From Priestia koreensis (GTDB lineage: Bacteria > Bacillota > Bacilli > Bacillales > Bacillaceae_H), in assembly GCF_001274935.1 (NCBI RefSeq), contig NZ_LILC01000021.1, forward strand, positions 62,001 to 126,000: DNA of 64,000 nt, written 5' to 3'. A model generated the notes under the pieces. It ran no database searches and was not told the DNA's origin. It saw nothing but the letters and a program-made list of their open reading frames with translations. The translations under genes were made by a program, and so were the position numbers. Each line of letters begins with the position of its first letter. Within the stretch, counting starts at the first letter, position 1. Positions 38,310-47,553 of this stretch are shown in pieces.

Positions 38310-38338
38310 CTATAAGTAAGTGTTGCCTATTCTATCAA
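38310..38338 (-). promoter_or_regulatory. sigma-A promoter of the OYE gene
   Basis: On the minus strand TTGATA (38333-38338), 17-bp spacer, TTATAG (38310-38315), just before the RBS and ATG. A good match to consensus. Confidence 0.6.
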
Positions 38339-38494
38339 GGAGAATCTAATCTTTCAATTCATTTGCTTACCGAACCTTTTAGCATCACAATCAAAAACTC
38401 ATCACACACGCCTTTTATACTGAAAGAACCCTCTCTCACACTAAAGATTAGAGTAAAGCGATATGTAGCGAAGATCCCACCCCACCACTCTACT

Positions 38495-38706
38495 GCCCCC
38501 TACAAAAAGAAAGATAAATGGAAGCACATTTGTCTGAAAACAACCATCTCCACACCAAGGATTGGAGCGGAAGATGCGGAGACTCCTACGGGATTAGCGA
38601 GTCAGGTGAGATCCCGCAGGAAACGAAGCGACGAGGAAGCTCACCGCTCGCCCCGTGGAAAGCGAAGCAATCTGTAGCGGAAATCCCAACTCACCGTTTG
38701 ACTAAA
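38495..38706 (+). repeat. GC-rich interspersed repeat, copy 1 of a 212-bp tandem duplication
   Basis: The unit runs from TACAAAAAGAAAGATAAATG through GGATTGGAGCGGAAGATGCG and ends at CAATCTGTAGCGGAAATC. It contains complementary segments CTCCTACGGGA and TCCCGCAGGA, so it can fold into stable hairpins. It sits in the gap between two leftward genes. The next unit starts 212 bases further on. The same core appears at 47438, so it is a dispersed non-coding repeat of the kind seen across Bacillaceae genomes. Confidence 0.8.
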
Positions 38707-38918
38707 TACCCCTACAAAAAGAGAGATGAATGGAGGCACATTCGTTAAAAAACAACCATTCCCTACACCAGGGATTGGAGCGAAAGATGCGAAACTCCTG
38801 CAGGATTAGCAGACCAAATGAGATCCCGCAGGACGCGAAGCGACGAGGAAGCTCAGCGGCTGCCCTGCGGAAAGGGAGCAATCTGTAGAGGAAATCGGAA
38901 CTCATCGTTCCACCAAAC
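38707..38918 (+). repeat. GC-rich interspersed repeat, copy 2 of the tandem duplication
   Basis: Diverged second unit: TACAAAAAGAGAGATGAATG, GGATTGGAGCGAAAGATGCG, CTCCTGCAGGA with TCCCGCAGGA, ending CAATCTGTAGAGGAAATC. Flanking non-core sequence is repeated as well, so the duplication includes neighbouring DNA. Differences spread over the unit suggest it is old. Confidence 0.8.
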
Positions 38919-38961
38919 GTTTCCTAATCCAGAAGCAAGGAAACCACCTACTTCCTCACAC

Positions 38962-38991
38962 AAAAAAGACGCTTAAAAAAGCGCCTTTTTT
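38962..38991 (-). terminator. terminator of the GSP-synthase-like gene
   Basis: GACGCTT (38968-38974) pairs with AAGCGCC near 38979-38985, then T6 on the minus strand. It abuts the stop at 38990. Confidence 0.75.
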
Positions 38992-40258
38992 ACTCTTCCT
39001 TATTTTCTTCTACCGGATGCTCTACACCAATTGGCAGATAATAGTCACAGTGATCACCCGGATTTTTCTTGGCTAAAATGCTAACTGCACTCGGCTTTCC
39101 ATTCACTAAAAAACAGCTGTACAACACATTAACTACTTTTAATCCCTCTGTCGTTTTTACTTCATGACTCGGAAGATCCACATGCTTTTGATACACAGAC
39201 TGTTTTTTCATTTCCTTCCCTATCCAACCCTCGCCACCTGTTACACCTATCTGTCCCGCACCACTCTCTCGGCTGAACAAATCCTTTTCCACGTACTTAA
39301 CGTTGTTTTTCTTGAAATAATCCTCTTCCATATAGGTCGGCACAAAATAACGTGCAATCCACGTATGTTCCTTCTTCGTAAAATAAGGGTGTGTTTCCTC
39401 ATGCAGTCCCCAAATCAGCGCCTGGACAGCATTTGATTGCAGTAGAAAAGCAGATGGTGGATTAATAATTCCCAGCACGCCACTCTCTACAAAACTCATT
39501 ACCATATGTTCCATTTTCCCTACTTTAGAAGCAGATGTACTAAACTGATTACGCTGAAGCAAAATATCGACGTAATCGCCCTTAGGATCGTACAAACCCG
39601 CTTTAAACAACACTTCTTTATTTCCAGAAAGCGACTGCTCGATTAAGCGGAGATCCGAAAACGGCAAATATTGCGCTTCTGTATTCGCTACTTTCATCAA
39701 ATATTGAGTCGTTAAGTAATCTTCAAGGCTTTTTTCATACGATGTGAACACAATATTTGCATTCCTTCCCTTCCCTACATACCCTTTTGTGTAAGAGATG
39801 GCGCTACGCAGCGCTTTTTGCAAATCCTCTTCTAGTCCTGCGTTTGGATTTAACACGTTAAAATGACTACACACATCCCCATTAACTGAAAAGCTCTCTT
39901 TTATCAAAAGTGGTGTATTAGCATGTAGCGTAAGGAGCTTCACGCTGCGTTTATTCACGGCAAACTCCATACGTGACACGACCGTTTCCATGGCGATGGT
40001 TTGAAGGCGAATGTAAGAAAGCATTTTCTTTTGGAAACCTAGACGCAACAACGTTTCATCATCTAAATGTCTCATGAGCCTAGCGGTTTTGAAGAAAATA
40101 TGGCCTACCCTGCCCGTTGCCAAACGGATTTTATCAATTTGCGCTTTTGATTCCACTTTAATGTCATATAGAGCATATTCTTGATTGCATAAATCTGGCC
40201 AAAAATCCTGTATTCCTTCATAAAATTGTTGTCGCTTTTCTTTGTGCCGATGATCCAT
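38990..40258 (-). CDS. glutathionylspermidine synthase-like ATP-grasp protein
   Basis: 422 residues from MDHRHKEKR, with GGGGGGAG upstream. The pattern ARLMRHLDDETLLRLGFQK, LLTLHANTPLLIKESFSVNG and NPNAGLEEDLQKALRSAI matches pre-ATP-grasp/ATP-grasp proteins of the GSP-synthase family found in bacilli. Cytoplasmic; likely forms an amide or peptide bond, but no spermidine/glutathione pathway neighbours are seen. The family identification is from memory of motifs. Isolated between repeats and a terminator. Confidence 0.65.
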   Translation of the reverse strand: MDHRHKEKRQQFYEGIQDFWPDLCNQEYALYDIKVESKAQIDKIRLATGRVGHIFFKTARLMRHLDDETLLRLGFQKKMLSYIRLQTIAMETVVSRMEFAVNKRSVKLLTLHANTPLLIKESFSVNGDVCSHFNVLNPNAGLEEDLQKALRSAISYTKGYVGKGRNANIVFTSYEKSLEDYLTTQYLMKVANTEAQYLPFSDLRLIEQSLSGNKEVLFKAGLYDPKGDYVDILLQRNQFSTSASKVGKMEHMVMSFVESGVLGIINPPSAFLLQSNAVQALIWGLHEETHPYFTKKEHTWIARYFVPTYMEEDYFKKNNVKYVEKDLFSRESGAGQIGVTGGEGWIGKEMKKQSVYQKHVDLPSHEVKTTEGLKVVNVLYSCFLVNGKPSAVSILAKKNPGDHCDYYLPIGVEHPVEENKEE

Positions 40259-40519
40259 GTTCTCCCCCCAAATAACCATTTTTTCAGATCCTTCTGCATC
40301 CCGTGCAAGTCACAATGACATCAATATCAATAAGCTTATGATGAGATGAGGAACGGTCTGGATAATGGATCGCTCCGATATAAATTCTCTACTCTATTTG
40401 TATAATACGTATGGATTTCACAGGTGACACTTAATTTCGCAAATTGCGCCAGGCTTCTGCAAATAAGAGAAGAAATAAACAAGGTTTTTGAAAGGACTAC
40501 ATTGCTTGTATTTAGGCAA
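40259..40519. other. intergenic region
   Basis: Upstream of the GSP-synthase-like gene. No credible ORF, repeat or leader RNA seen. Confidence 0.5.
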
Positions 40520-40556
40520 AAAAAGCTGACCCGCTCGCACGCGGGTCAGCTCCTTA
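40520..40556 (-). terminator. terminator of the 150-aa membrane protein gene
   Basis: AGCTGACCCGC (40524-40534) and GCGGGTCAGCT (40541-40551) are perfect, then T7 on the minus strand. Confidence 0.9.
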
Positions 40557-40559
40557 CTT

Positions 40560-41012
40560 TTATTCTTCTATACGTTGATGATATCCGCCGTTATAAGGAT
40601 TAAACTCATAATAAATAGCATCCTGACCTGTATTTACTTTCAATACATATAAGTATTGACCGTCTTCTCTATGAGGAAGCTCTAGCAGCTTGCGTTTGCT
40701 AAATTGCTCTGGGAAGACCTTCTCACGCTGTGAAATAATCTCACGCGCTTCACCATATGTATAAAGTGGCACATCTCTCACGTATGCTGTTGGAACGATT
40801 AGCAGCCCGACAATTTCTACGGTTAAAATGCTACGCCGAACAACTTTGGACATTCGTGGTCGAAATTTCATCAAACAACAAACCACTACTAAGATTATAA
40901 TAAGTGGAATTAAATACAGGGCTACTGGTGGAACATTTGCGTAGACAGGGCTATTCACCACTACATAAGCAATCTCGAATAAAGTAATAATGAAAATAAT
41001 TACGTACATCAT
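40560..41012 (-). CDS. small membrane protein (150 aa), unknown
   Basis: Three likely membrane segments: MMYVIIFIITLFEIAYVVVN, VALYLIPLIIILVVVCCLM and SILTVEIVGLLIVPTAYV. A soluble C-terminal domain of about 65 residues follows, ending GQDAIYYEFNPYNGGYHQRI. No family is recognised. The tail may face either side of the membrane. Own terminator. Confidence 0.6.
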   Translation of the reverse strand: MMYVIIFIITLFEIAYVVVNSPVYANVPPVALYLIPLIIILVVVCCLMKFRPRMSKVVRRSILTVEIVGLLIVPTAYVRDVPLYTYGEAREIISQREKVFPEQFSKRKLLELPHREDGQYLYVLKVNTGQDAIYYEFNPYNGGYHQRIEE

Positions 41013-41238
41013 AAGTGAATCACACCTTCACTAAATTCCCCTATCCATTTTATTAAATTACCACGCAATTTATAAGCTTGTCCATGATATTTTTACGCTT
41101 TCCTAAAATAAATTCCTTCTGCACCCCTTTTATCTATGCAAGTGAACGGCTTTCATTCCCGTTTCTCTGCTATATCATCTTTTTAAAATAATTCCTAAAA
41201 GGCTTTAACGGATCATAACAGCCTATCCGTAGATGATG

Positions 41239-41745
41239 TTATCCGCTATTTTCTTGGCTAATGAGTTGCTTTTGTATGACATAGTAGCACGACAATAACA
41301 CAATTTGCGTAACAATATAAATGCCAAATGAGTAATAAAGCTTGTACCCCATTTGATAATGATACACGCCGCACTTTACTCCGATCCATTCCATTAGCAT
41401 ACTAAAAAACGACCACACAAAAATGTAAATTGGTGCATTCATCAGCTTCAGCTGACAACGCGCCCATATGTATAAAAAGAAATAAGCAAACGGTCCGTAC
41501 ATCACATAGGACAAAAAATCCATAAACTGAAAAACAGAACGATCATTAACGTCATAAAAATTGAATGGTTGGACAGAAATGGTATGATCAAAGAAAAAAC
41601 CAATGAATCCTCCTATAGCGATATACGTGATCGTTTCAGCTTTTAAGAAATACTTAGGCAATGACCAAACAAGCGCGTAAGAAACAATAGAAAGGATGAT
41701 CACAAACCATTCATTCGCATTAAAATGCGTATCATACGTAATCAT
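41239..41745 (-). CDS. multi-span membrane protein (CBO0543-like), second of a pair
   Basis: 168 residues with about five hydrophobic segments. A conserved-looking acidic position follows YIAIGGFIGFFFDH, and MEWIGVKCGVYHY sits late in the protein. The general topology recalls the CBO0543 family; only tentative. It starts 2 bases after the stop of the preceding membrane gene, so the two are one operon. Confidence 0.55.
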   Translation of the reverse strand: MITYDTHFNANEWFVIILSIVSYALVWSLPKYFLKAETITYIAIGGFIGFFFDHTISVQPFNFYDVNDRSVFQFMDFLSYVMYGPFAYFFLYIWARCQLKLMNAPIYIFVWSFFSMLMEWIGVKCGVYHYQMGYKLYYSFGIYIVTQIVLLSCYYVIQKQLISQENSG

Positions 41746-41747
41746 AC

Positions 41748-42212
41748 TTACGCCTCCTTTTTTTCAACCCGCTCAAACCAACGTGCCAAGTAAATTCCCC
41801 CTACCATGTAAAGAAAAATGGTGCCTAGTGAGTACCATGTGCTCCATTTTATATACGTTAAAACATTCATATATTGTGCAAGTAAATCTTCTAGTACGAG
41901 CACTCCTTCACCGAGACAGATCACCCAAAGCCTCTTCGTTTTTGAGCCAGCATTCACGTACTTGTTAATAATAAACAGAAAGCTTAAAGGAATGATAAAA
42001 TTTCGATATAAAACGAGTGATAAAAACGCCTCATAATCTGTATTAACTTTCAACAACCCTAGATTTAACCCGAGAATTGTAATCACGTTCATTGTAAGCA
42101 TGGAAAAGACACAAAACAAAAAGATATTGTTGAGCAATGATAATGGTTTTGAACACCTTACCCAGCAGATAATTGCTACCCATGAAAGAACTGTATATAA
42201 GAAAAAAGTCAT
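41748..42212 (-). CDS. multi-span membrane protein, first of a pair
   Basis: 154 residues with about four to five hydrophobic segments: MTFFLYTVLSWVAIICWV, NIFLFCVFSMLTMNVITILG, FIIPLSFLFII and the late GTIFLYMVGGIYLA. No recognised family. Coexpressed with the gene 2 bases downstream; the two may form a heteromer. The codon usage looks ordinary for the window. Confidence 0.55.
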   Translation of the reverse strand: MTFFLYTVLSWVAIICWVRCSKPLSLLNNIFLFCVFSMLTMNVITILGLNLGLLKVNTDYEAFLSLVLYRNFIIPLSFLFIINKYVNAGSKTKRLWVICLGEGVLVLEDLLAQYMNVLTYIKWSTWYSLGTIFLYMVGGIYLARWFERVEKKEA

Positions 42213-42550
42213 CCCAATTTGTCGTCCCTGTCCTAATTTTTATCGTACTTTAGTTTGTGTTAATCCAAGCCAGGTATTCATTTAAGGCATAAACCCTCCC
42301 ACAATAGCAAATGAATAATAGAGAAACCGCTTTTTTTCTTCCTTACTATCGCAAGATTATGGTTCATTTTTGGTATTTAAACATATTTGAACCATATTTC
42401 AATGTTACAATGATGGCATCGTTCGCTTTAAAACAAAAAGTTATTGATAAACTTCTTTCCTTTTTGAAGTAGTATGGTAATATAAATATTATTTGCCTTA
42501 ATATGCCAAGGTTTGAGAAGATTCGACATTAATAGAGGTGCTAAACGAAA
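42213..42550. other. divergent intergenic region between the membrane pair and the LCP gene
   Basis: No gene seen. It carries the LCP promoter (42464-42492) and presumably that of the membrane pair. Confidence 0.6.
42464..42492 (+). promoter_or_regulatory. sigma-A promoter of the LCP gene
   Basis: TTGAAG (42464-42469), 17-bp spacer, TATTAT (42487-42492), about 60 bases before the ATG. Confidence 0.55.
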
Positions 42551-43516
42551 ATGACAAATGAAAGACGAACCAGAAGAAAGAAAAAGAAACGATTTAGAAG
42601 AATAGTTCTACCCATACTGTTATTATTAATACTAATTATTGGCGGATGCTCCGTATTTCAATTCTACCAAGGAAAATCCCAAGCTGGAGATGGCTTTAAA
42701 TCAGATGGAAATTTAACCTTCAACGGAAAAGTGCCTAATATTGATAACATAAACGTACTATTGCTTGGAAGTGATTCTCGTGGAGAAAAACATGCGCGTA
42801 CAGACTCGATCATGATTGCTCACTACAACGGAAAAACGAACACACCAAAGGTCGTATCCATCATGCGGGACACGTATGTCGACATTCCAGGTCACGGAAA
42901 AAATAAAATTAACGCTGCTTATGCGTTTGGCGGTCCAGAACTTCTACGCCAAACGATCAAAGAAAACTTTGACATTGATATCCAATACTATGCAATCGTT
43001 GATTTTAAAGGATTTGAGAAAATGGTGGATATTGTCGCACCGGATGGAATTGAAGTAGACATTCCGTATAAAATGTCTCACGGTCTTGGTTTAACCCTAT
43101 ACCCTGGTAAACAAAAACTCCATGGTAAAGAGTTGCTGGGCTACGTTCGTTTCCGTCATGACCGCGAAAGTGATTTCGGTCGTGTGCGTCGTCAACAAGA
43201 AGTGATCGGTAAATTAAAAGACGAGGCGATCAGCGTCTCAAGTATTGTTAAATTACCGAAGTTGTTAGGAACAATGGATCCCTATTTAGACAGTAACGTT
43301 CCAAACATGACTTTATTGTCAATTGGTACAGATTTTATTACGAAACAAGCGGGTAAAATTGAGTCACTTCGTATTCCTGTAAACGGAAGCTATGAAGATG
43401 CACGCTACGAAAATGCAGGATCCGTTCTCAAAATTGATCTTGATAAAAACAAAGAAGCAATGCAGGACTTTTTATCCCAAAAACCATCCGATCAAAAAAC
43501 GAATAAGAATGAATAA
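42551..43516 (+). CDS. LytR-CpsA-Psr (LCP) family wall-polymer ligase
   Basis: 321 residues. A basic cytoplasmic start (RRTRRKKKKRFRR) and one membrane helix are followed by the LCP domain. LLGSDSRGEKHARTDSIMIA, SIMRDTYVDIPGHG, INAAYAFGG and GYVRFRHDRESDFGRVRRQQ carry the Arg and Asp residues that bind polyprenyl pyrophosphate and Mg. Attaches teichoic acid or other glycopolymers to peptidoglycan, outside the membrane. Paralogues TagT/U/V exist, so no specific symbol is given. Monocistronic with bidirectional terminator. Confidence 0.9.
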   Translation: MTNERRTRRKKKKRFRRIVLPILLLLILIIGGCSVFQFYQGKSQAGDGFKSDGNLTFNGKVPNIDNINVLLLGSDSRGEKHARTDSIMIAHYNGKTNTPKVVSIMRDTYVDIPGHGKNKINAAYAFGGPELLRQTIKENFDIDIQYYAIVDFKGFEKMVDIVAPDGIEVDIPYKMSHGLGLTLYPGKQKLHGKELLGYVRFRHDRESDFGRVRRQQEVIGKLKDEAISVSSIVKLPKLLGTMDPYLDSNVPNMTLLSIGTDFITKQAGKIESLRIPVNGSYEDARYENAGSVLKIDLDKNKEAMQDFLSQKPSDQKTNKNE

Positions 43517-43545
43517 AAAAACTGGGCCGAGAGCCCAGTTTTTTT
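43515..43545. terminator. bidirectional terminator between LCP and YitT genes
   Basis: AACTGGGC (43520-43527) and GCCCAGTT (43533-43540), with A6 on the left and T7 on the right, between convergent stops. Confidence 0.9.
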
Positions 43546-44443
43546 AGTGAATATCTTTCTTTTTGAATCGTCCTCCGCGAACTTCTGCGATATTTGATAC
43601 CGCAAGAAACGCATTTGGATCGTGATCTTCCACAAGCGATTTTAATTTCGCTTCTTCGAGTCGTGTGATGACGCAAAACACTACTTTTTTGTCATCTCCC
43701 GTATAAGCACCCTCTCCGTTCAGATAGGTTACTCCACGACCAAGTCGAGCCATAATCGCTTCACCAATATCCTGATACGCATCGCTAATGATCCATGCCG
43801 ATTTCGATTCATCTAACCCTTGGACAACTACATCGATCGTCTTGTAGGCAATGAAATAGGCAATCAAGGAATACATTGCACGGTCCCACGTATACACGAA
43901 TCCTGCAGCACTTAAAATGAACAGGTTCATAAACATGATAATCTCACCAACGGAAAAAGGCAGCTTCTTGTTAAACAAAATCGCTAAAATTTCTGTTCCA
44001 TCTAATGATCCTCCGTAGCGAATGACGATCCCTACTCCGACTCCTAGCGCAATGCCTCCAAACACTGTTGCAAGCAGCGTATCTTGTGTTACGCCTGGCA
44101 CATCGTGAAGAAGAACGGTACTGACAGATAATACAACGATTCCATATAAAGTGGAAAATGCAAAAGTCTTTCCGATTTGTTTGTAGCCGAGGAAAAAGAA
44201 CGGTAGGTTAAGTAAGAAGAGGAAAATCCCTAGACTTAGTCCTGTAATATGTGACAGCATAATCGAAATCCCGGTAATTCCGCCATCAATAACATTGTTT
44301 GGCACAAGGAAAACTTCTAGCCCTAATGCCATGAGTATCGCACCAAACGTAATAAAAATCGTTCGCTTTAAAACGGCGCTTTTCGGTAATTTTCGGTGCA
44401 CAGACTGTACGTGTGCATCTTGTTTTTTTTGCGCTAATTCCAT
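43544..44443 (-). CDS. YitT-family membrane protein (DUF161 + DUF2179)
   Basis: About 299 residues. Six membrane helices in the first two thirds (VPNNVIDGGITGISIMLSHI, GGSLDGTEILAILFNKKL), then a soluble DUF2179 domain starting near ESKSAWIISDAYQDIGEAIM with MARLGRGVTYLNGEGAYTG. The function of this widespread family is unknown. The ATG at 44443 is chosen because GGGAGGG lies 6 bases before it. Monocistronic. Confidence 0.85.
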   Translation of the reverse strand: MELAQKKQDAHVQSVHRKLPKSAVLKRTIFITFGAILMALGLEVFLVPNNVIDGGITGISIMLSHITGLSLGIFLFLLNLPFFFLGYKQIGKTFAFSTLYGIVVLSVSTVLLHDVPGVTQDTLLATVFGGIALGVGVGIVIRYGGSLDGTEILAILFNKKLPFSVGEIIMFMNLFILSAAGFVYTWDRAMYSLIAYFIAYKTIDVVVQGLDESKSAWIISDAYQDIGEAIMARLGRGVTYLNGEGAYTGDDKKVVFCVITRLEEAKLKSLVEDHDPNAFLAVSNIAEVRGGRFKKKDIH

Positions 44444-44937
44444 GTGCATCCCTCCCTTTTCATAATAAATCAACTGTCATCTCCGGCTGTTGTTCATTAC
44501 TTATGAACTTGTGCTGTTAAGATGACCTCTACTTGCCTCCTATCGTCGTTTACTTTATTTATGTATATGTCTAGTATACATGAACTTTCCTATAACCGTC
44601 ACCTCATACGCACTACTGTACGAATAGATTTCACATCAAAATCCCGTAAACTCCCTTTATACTGACCAAACAAACGCACTGCTAATTTTTTCACAAAACG
44701 AATACCATGTTATATTCATTCAAAAATATGTATCAAAAAAGCCCACTCCTTGTATACTTTGCAAGCAGCGATCTGTATATGCCTAAAAACTCTCCATCCC
44801 CTCTTTTTGAGTACGAAGCAAGAATTGTGAGAAAGGTATATCTAGTATGTTTTTTTAAAAAAGAGATTCTTATTCCATGTTTTTAATGAAAATCGTATAT
44901 AATGGAAATTGATGTCGAAAGAAAGTAGGGATTCTAA
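44444..44937. other. divergent intergenic region before the PBP gene
   Basis: No credible ORF. A TATAAT sequence near 44897 lies about 40 bases before the PBP start and is a possible -10 element; no matching -35 stands out. The rest shows no motif. Confidence 0.5.
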
Positions 44938-46956
44938 ATGAAAAAAATCATCGCATTGGCCATGATGCTTATGGTCATTTTTGCTTTGGCCGCCTGCTCC
45001 AATACAGATGACGGCAAAAAGCGACTCGATGAATATGTCAGCCTGTGGAACAAGCAGGATTTTGATCATATGTATTCGTATTTATCTACAAAGTCAAAAA
45101 AACAAATTTCGAAAAAAGAGTTTGTAGACCGCTATAAGCGAATTTACAGCGGAGTTGATGTAAAAGATCTTTCCGTAAAAGTGACGTCGAAAAAAGATGT
45201 AAAAGAAAAAGACGGAGAACTGCCGCTTAAGGTTGATGTAAATATGCAAACAGTGGCTGGTAAGGTCTCCTTTTCTCAAAACGTAAACGTAACGAACGAA
45301 AAACAAAAGGATGATGAGAACTGGTATGTGAACTGGTCTCCTTCTCTTATTTTCCCATCTCTTACAAAGGATGATAAAGTTCGTGTGGAAACATTAAAAG
45401 CGAAGCGCGGAGATATTCTTGACCGTGATAATCGTGCCCTAGCAACTGATGGAACTGCAACGCGCATTGGTATTATCCCAGGTAAATTAGGTGATCAAAA
45501 AGAGCAAACCGTAGCAGCTCTTAGTCAACAGCTCGGACTCTCTTCTGAGTGGATTAACCAGCAGCTCAGTCAAAAATGGGCAAAAGAAGATTCCTTTGTA
45601 CCGTTAAAAACAGTACCGCTTGACAATCAAAGTCTCTTAAATAAAGTCACAAAATTGCAAGGAGTGCTAACAGATCAAATCAACGCGCGCGTGTATCCTT
45701 GTGGAGAAGCTTGTTCACATATCGTAGGTTATACAGGTTCCATTACAGCAGATGTTTTAAAGGAAAAAGAAAAAGATGGTTACAATGCGCAGTCTACCAT
45801 TGGGCGTGCAGGTATGGAAAAGGCCTATGAAGACAAGCTTCGTGCTGTGGATGGGGCATTCATCTATTTACAAGATGCTCGCGGTAATCGAAAGAAAGAA
45901 ATCGCCCGAACAGAAGCGAAAAATGGGCAAAACATCAAGCTTACAATCGATGTAGACACCCAAATTGCCATGTACGACCAGTTAAAAACAGAAACAGGTG
46001 TTGGCGTAGCTGTTCAGCCTAAAACAGGTGAAGTCATTGGATTGGTAAGCGCACCATCATTCGACTCCAATGATTTTGCACTCGGTATCTCATCAAACGA
46101 TTACCAGGCGCTTGAAAATGATCCGAAAAAACCATTAATTAATCGAATTACAAGCAAGTTCTCACCCGGTTCAACGATGAAAATGGTAACATCATCGCTT
46201 ATTTTAGATAATCAAACGATTAAGCCTGATGAAAAATTAAAGATTGATGGTCCGTGGCAAAAAGATGAAAGCTGGGGGAAATTCCACGTAAACCGTGTAG
46301 GCAGTATGCCTGAAGTGGATTTGCGCGATGCGCTCGTAACCTCTGACAACATTTATTTTGCGGAAACAGCTGTTAAGCTAGGACTTACAAAATACGAAGA
46401 AGGCGCCAAAAAATTCGGCTTCGGTGAATCACTGCCGATTGAATACCCAGCCTTCAAAAAATCACAGCTTTCCAACAGCGGCTCTCTAGGTTCTGAAATT
46501 GATTTAGCAAATACGGCTTACGGTCAAGCACAGGTTTTAGTAAATCCCCTTCACTTAGCCATGATGTACACAGCGTTAGTGAACGATGGGAATATCATCA
46601 AACCGACGCTTTTAGCCGATAGCAAAGACAGTGAAGTTTGGAAGAAGCAAGCGATGTCTTCAGAAACAGCGTCCATTATCAAACAGGATCTTATTCAAGT
46701 AGTTGAAGCACCGAACGGTACGGGTCATGCGGCCAAACTGCCAAATATGACGCTTGCAGCTAAAACCGGTACAGCAGAATTAAAAGAAGAGCAAGGAACA
46801 CGCGGAAAAGAAAACGGTTGGTTTGTAGCCGTTAATACCGATAATCCTCGCCTTCTCGTAGCTATGATGGTGGCAGATGTTAAAAAAGGCGGCAGTCATT
46901 ATGTTGTACCAAAGGTAAAATCAATTTTTGAACAGTATTTTGCGAACAATAACTGA
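44938..46956 (+). CDS. pbpC: penicillin-binding protein 3 (lipoprotein, MecA-N type transpeptidase)
   Basis: 672 residues (B. subtilis PbpC is 668). Signal peptide with lipobox ALAAC at about residues 16-20; MecA-N/NTF2-like domain to about 140; PBP dimer domain with LKAKRGDILDRDNRALATDG; transpeptidase domain with SPGSTMKM (SxxK), SDN in VTSDNIYFAE and KTGTAE. All active-site motifs are intact. Class B transpeptidase crosslinking peptidoglycan, of the MecA-related low-affinity group; whether it contributes to beta-lactam tolerance is not shown. GTAGGG RBS. The decayed insertion element starts directly at its stop. Confidence 0.92.
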   Translation: MKKIIALAMMLMVIFALAACSNTDDGKKRLDEYVSLWNKQDFDHMYSYLSTKSKKQISKKEFVDRYKRIYSGVDVKDLSVKVTSKKDVKEKDGELPLKVDVNMQTVAGKVSFSQNVNVTNEKQKDDENWYVNWSPSLIFPSLTKDDKVRVETLKAKRGDILDRDNRALATDGTATRIGIIPGKLGDQKEQTVAALSQQLGLSSEWINQQLSQKWAKEDSFVPLKTVPLDNQSLLNKVTKLQGVLTDQINARVYPCGEACSHIVGYTGSITADVLKEKEKDGYNAQSTIGRAGMEKAYEDKLRAVDGAFIYLQDARGNRKKEIARTEAKNGQNIKLTIDVDTQIAMYDQLKTETGVGVAVQPKTGEVIGLVSAPSFDSNDFALGISSNDYQALENDPKKPLINRITSKFSPGSTMKMVTSSLILDNQTIKPDEKLKIDGPWQKDESWGKFHVNRVGSMPEVDLRDALVTSDNIYFAETAVKLGLTKYEEGAKKFGFGESLPIEYPAFKKSQLSNSGSLGSEIDLANTAYGQAQVLVNPLHLAMMYTALVNDGNIIKPTLLADSKDSEVWKKQAMSSETASIIKQDLIQVVEAPNGTGHAAKLPNMTLAAKTGTAELKEEQGTRGKENGWFVAVNTDNPRLLVAMMVADVKKGGSHYVVPKVKSIFEQYFANNN

Positions 46957-47030
46957 TAAAAAGAAACTGGGCATCGCTCCGGGGCCACTGAAAAACTTCG
47001 GATTTTTTAGATGATCAGTAGAACGTAAGA

Positions 47031-47079
47031 CAAAAAAGCTGGATCGATTTCGCTCTTTGGAATCGATCCAGCTTTTTAT
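47031..47079. terminator. hairpin within the IS remnant
   Basis: AGCTGGATCGATT (47037-47049) and AATCGATCCAGCT (47061-47073) are a perfect 13-bp stem with A6 left and T5 right. Lies behind both pbpC and the transposase fragment, so it can end either transcript. Confidence 0.85.
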
Positions 47080-47082
47080 TCA

Positions 47083-47352
47083 TTCTTCTTCCCTTGTTTT
47101 CCTTCATTCGCTTTCACATTCTTTTTAGGTTGACGGTGAAAATGCCATTTGCATCTCCATGCGAACGAGACCCGTGGATGTGGCTACATCATATCCGTGT
47201 CTACGCTTGAATTCGCTATTCTTCCCTTCAATTTTTAGACCGTCCCTTGGATTTATTCTTGAAGTATGCTCCTTTTTGAAAAGGTGCTTGTTCCGTTGAC
47301 GTCAATGAAACAGAATCATTGGAACCACCCTTTTGAATAAATGGATTTTCTT
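47083..47352 (-). pseudogene. IS1182-family transposase, C-terminal fragment with frameshifts
   Basis: Reading leftward, one frame gives FIQKGGSNDSVSLTSTEQAP, the next gives KIEGKNSEFKRRHGYDVATS and TGLVRMEMQMAF, and a third gives FTVNLKRM then VKANEGKQGKKNE. Together these form the conserved E-K-N-S-E-x-K-x-R-H-G-Y-D end of IS1182 transposases. At least two frameshifts and loss of the N-terminal portion make it non-functional. Confidence 0.75.
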
Positions 47353-47437
47353 TATTACAAAACAAAAGACAGCCAAGTTCCTTTCAAAACGGAAACTCGG
47401 CCATTACATCTGATGCAGCCGCTCTATAGGTTGTTTG

Positions 47438-47553
47438 GAACGGAAGGTGCGAGACTCCTGCGGGATTAGCGTGGCAGGTGAGACACCGCAGCGCAGCGAG
47501 GAGGCTCACCGCACGCCCCGCGGAAAGCGAAGCGACCTGGAGTGGAAAGCAAC
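47438..47553 (+). repeat. GC-rich interspersed repeat, copy 3
   Basis: GGAACGGAAGGTGCGAGACT, CTCCTGCGGGATTAGCG, CGAGGAGGCTCACCGC and GCCCCGCGGAAAGCGAAGCG match the cores at 38.56 and 38.77 kb but are closer to the presumed full consensus. It carries self-complementary arms. It lies inside the IS remnant, in the same orientation relative to the window. Confidence 0.75.

Noticed and set aside
38518-38748. Short frames over the tandem repeats at 38.2-38.9 kb
   Set aside because: They differ between the two repeat units, lack RBSs and match nothing protein-like.
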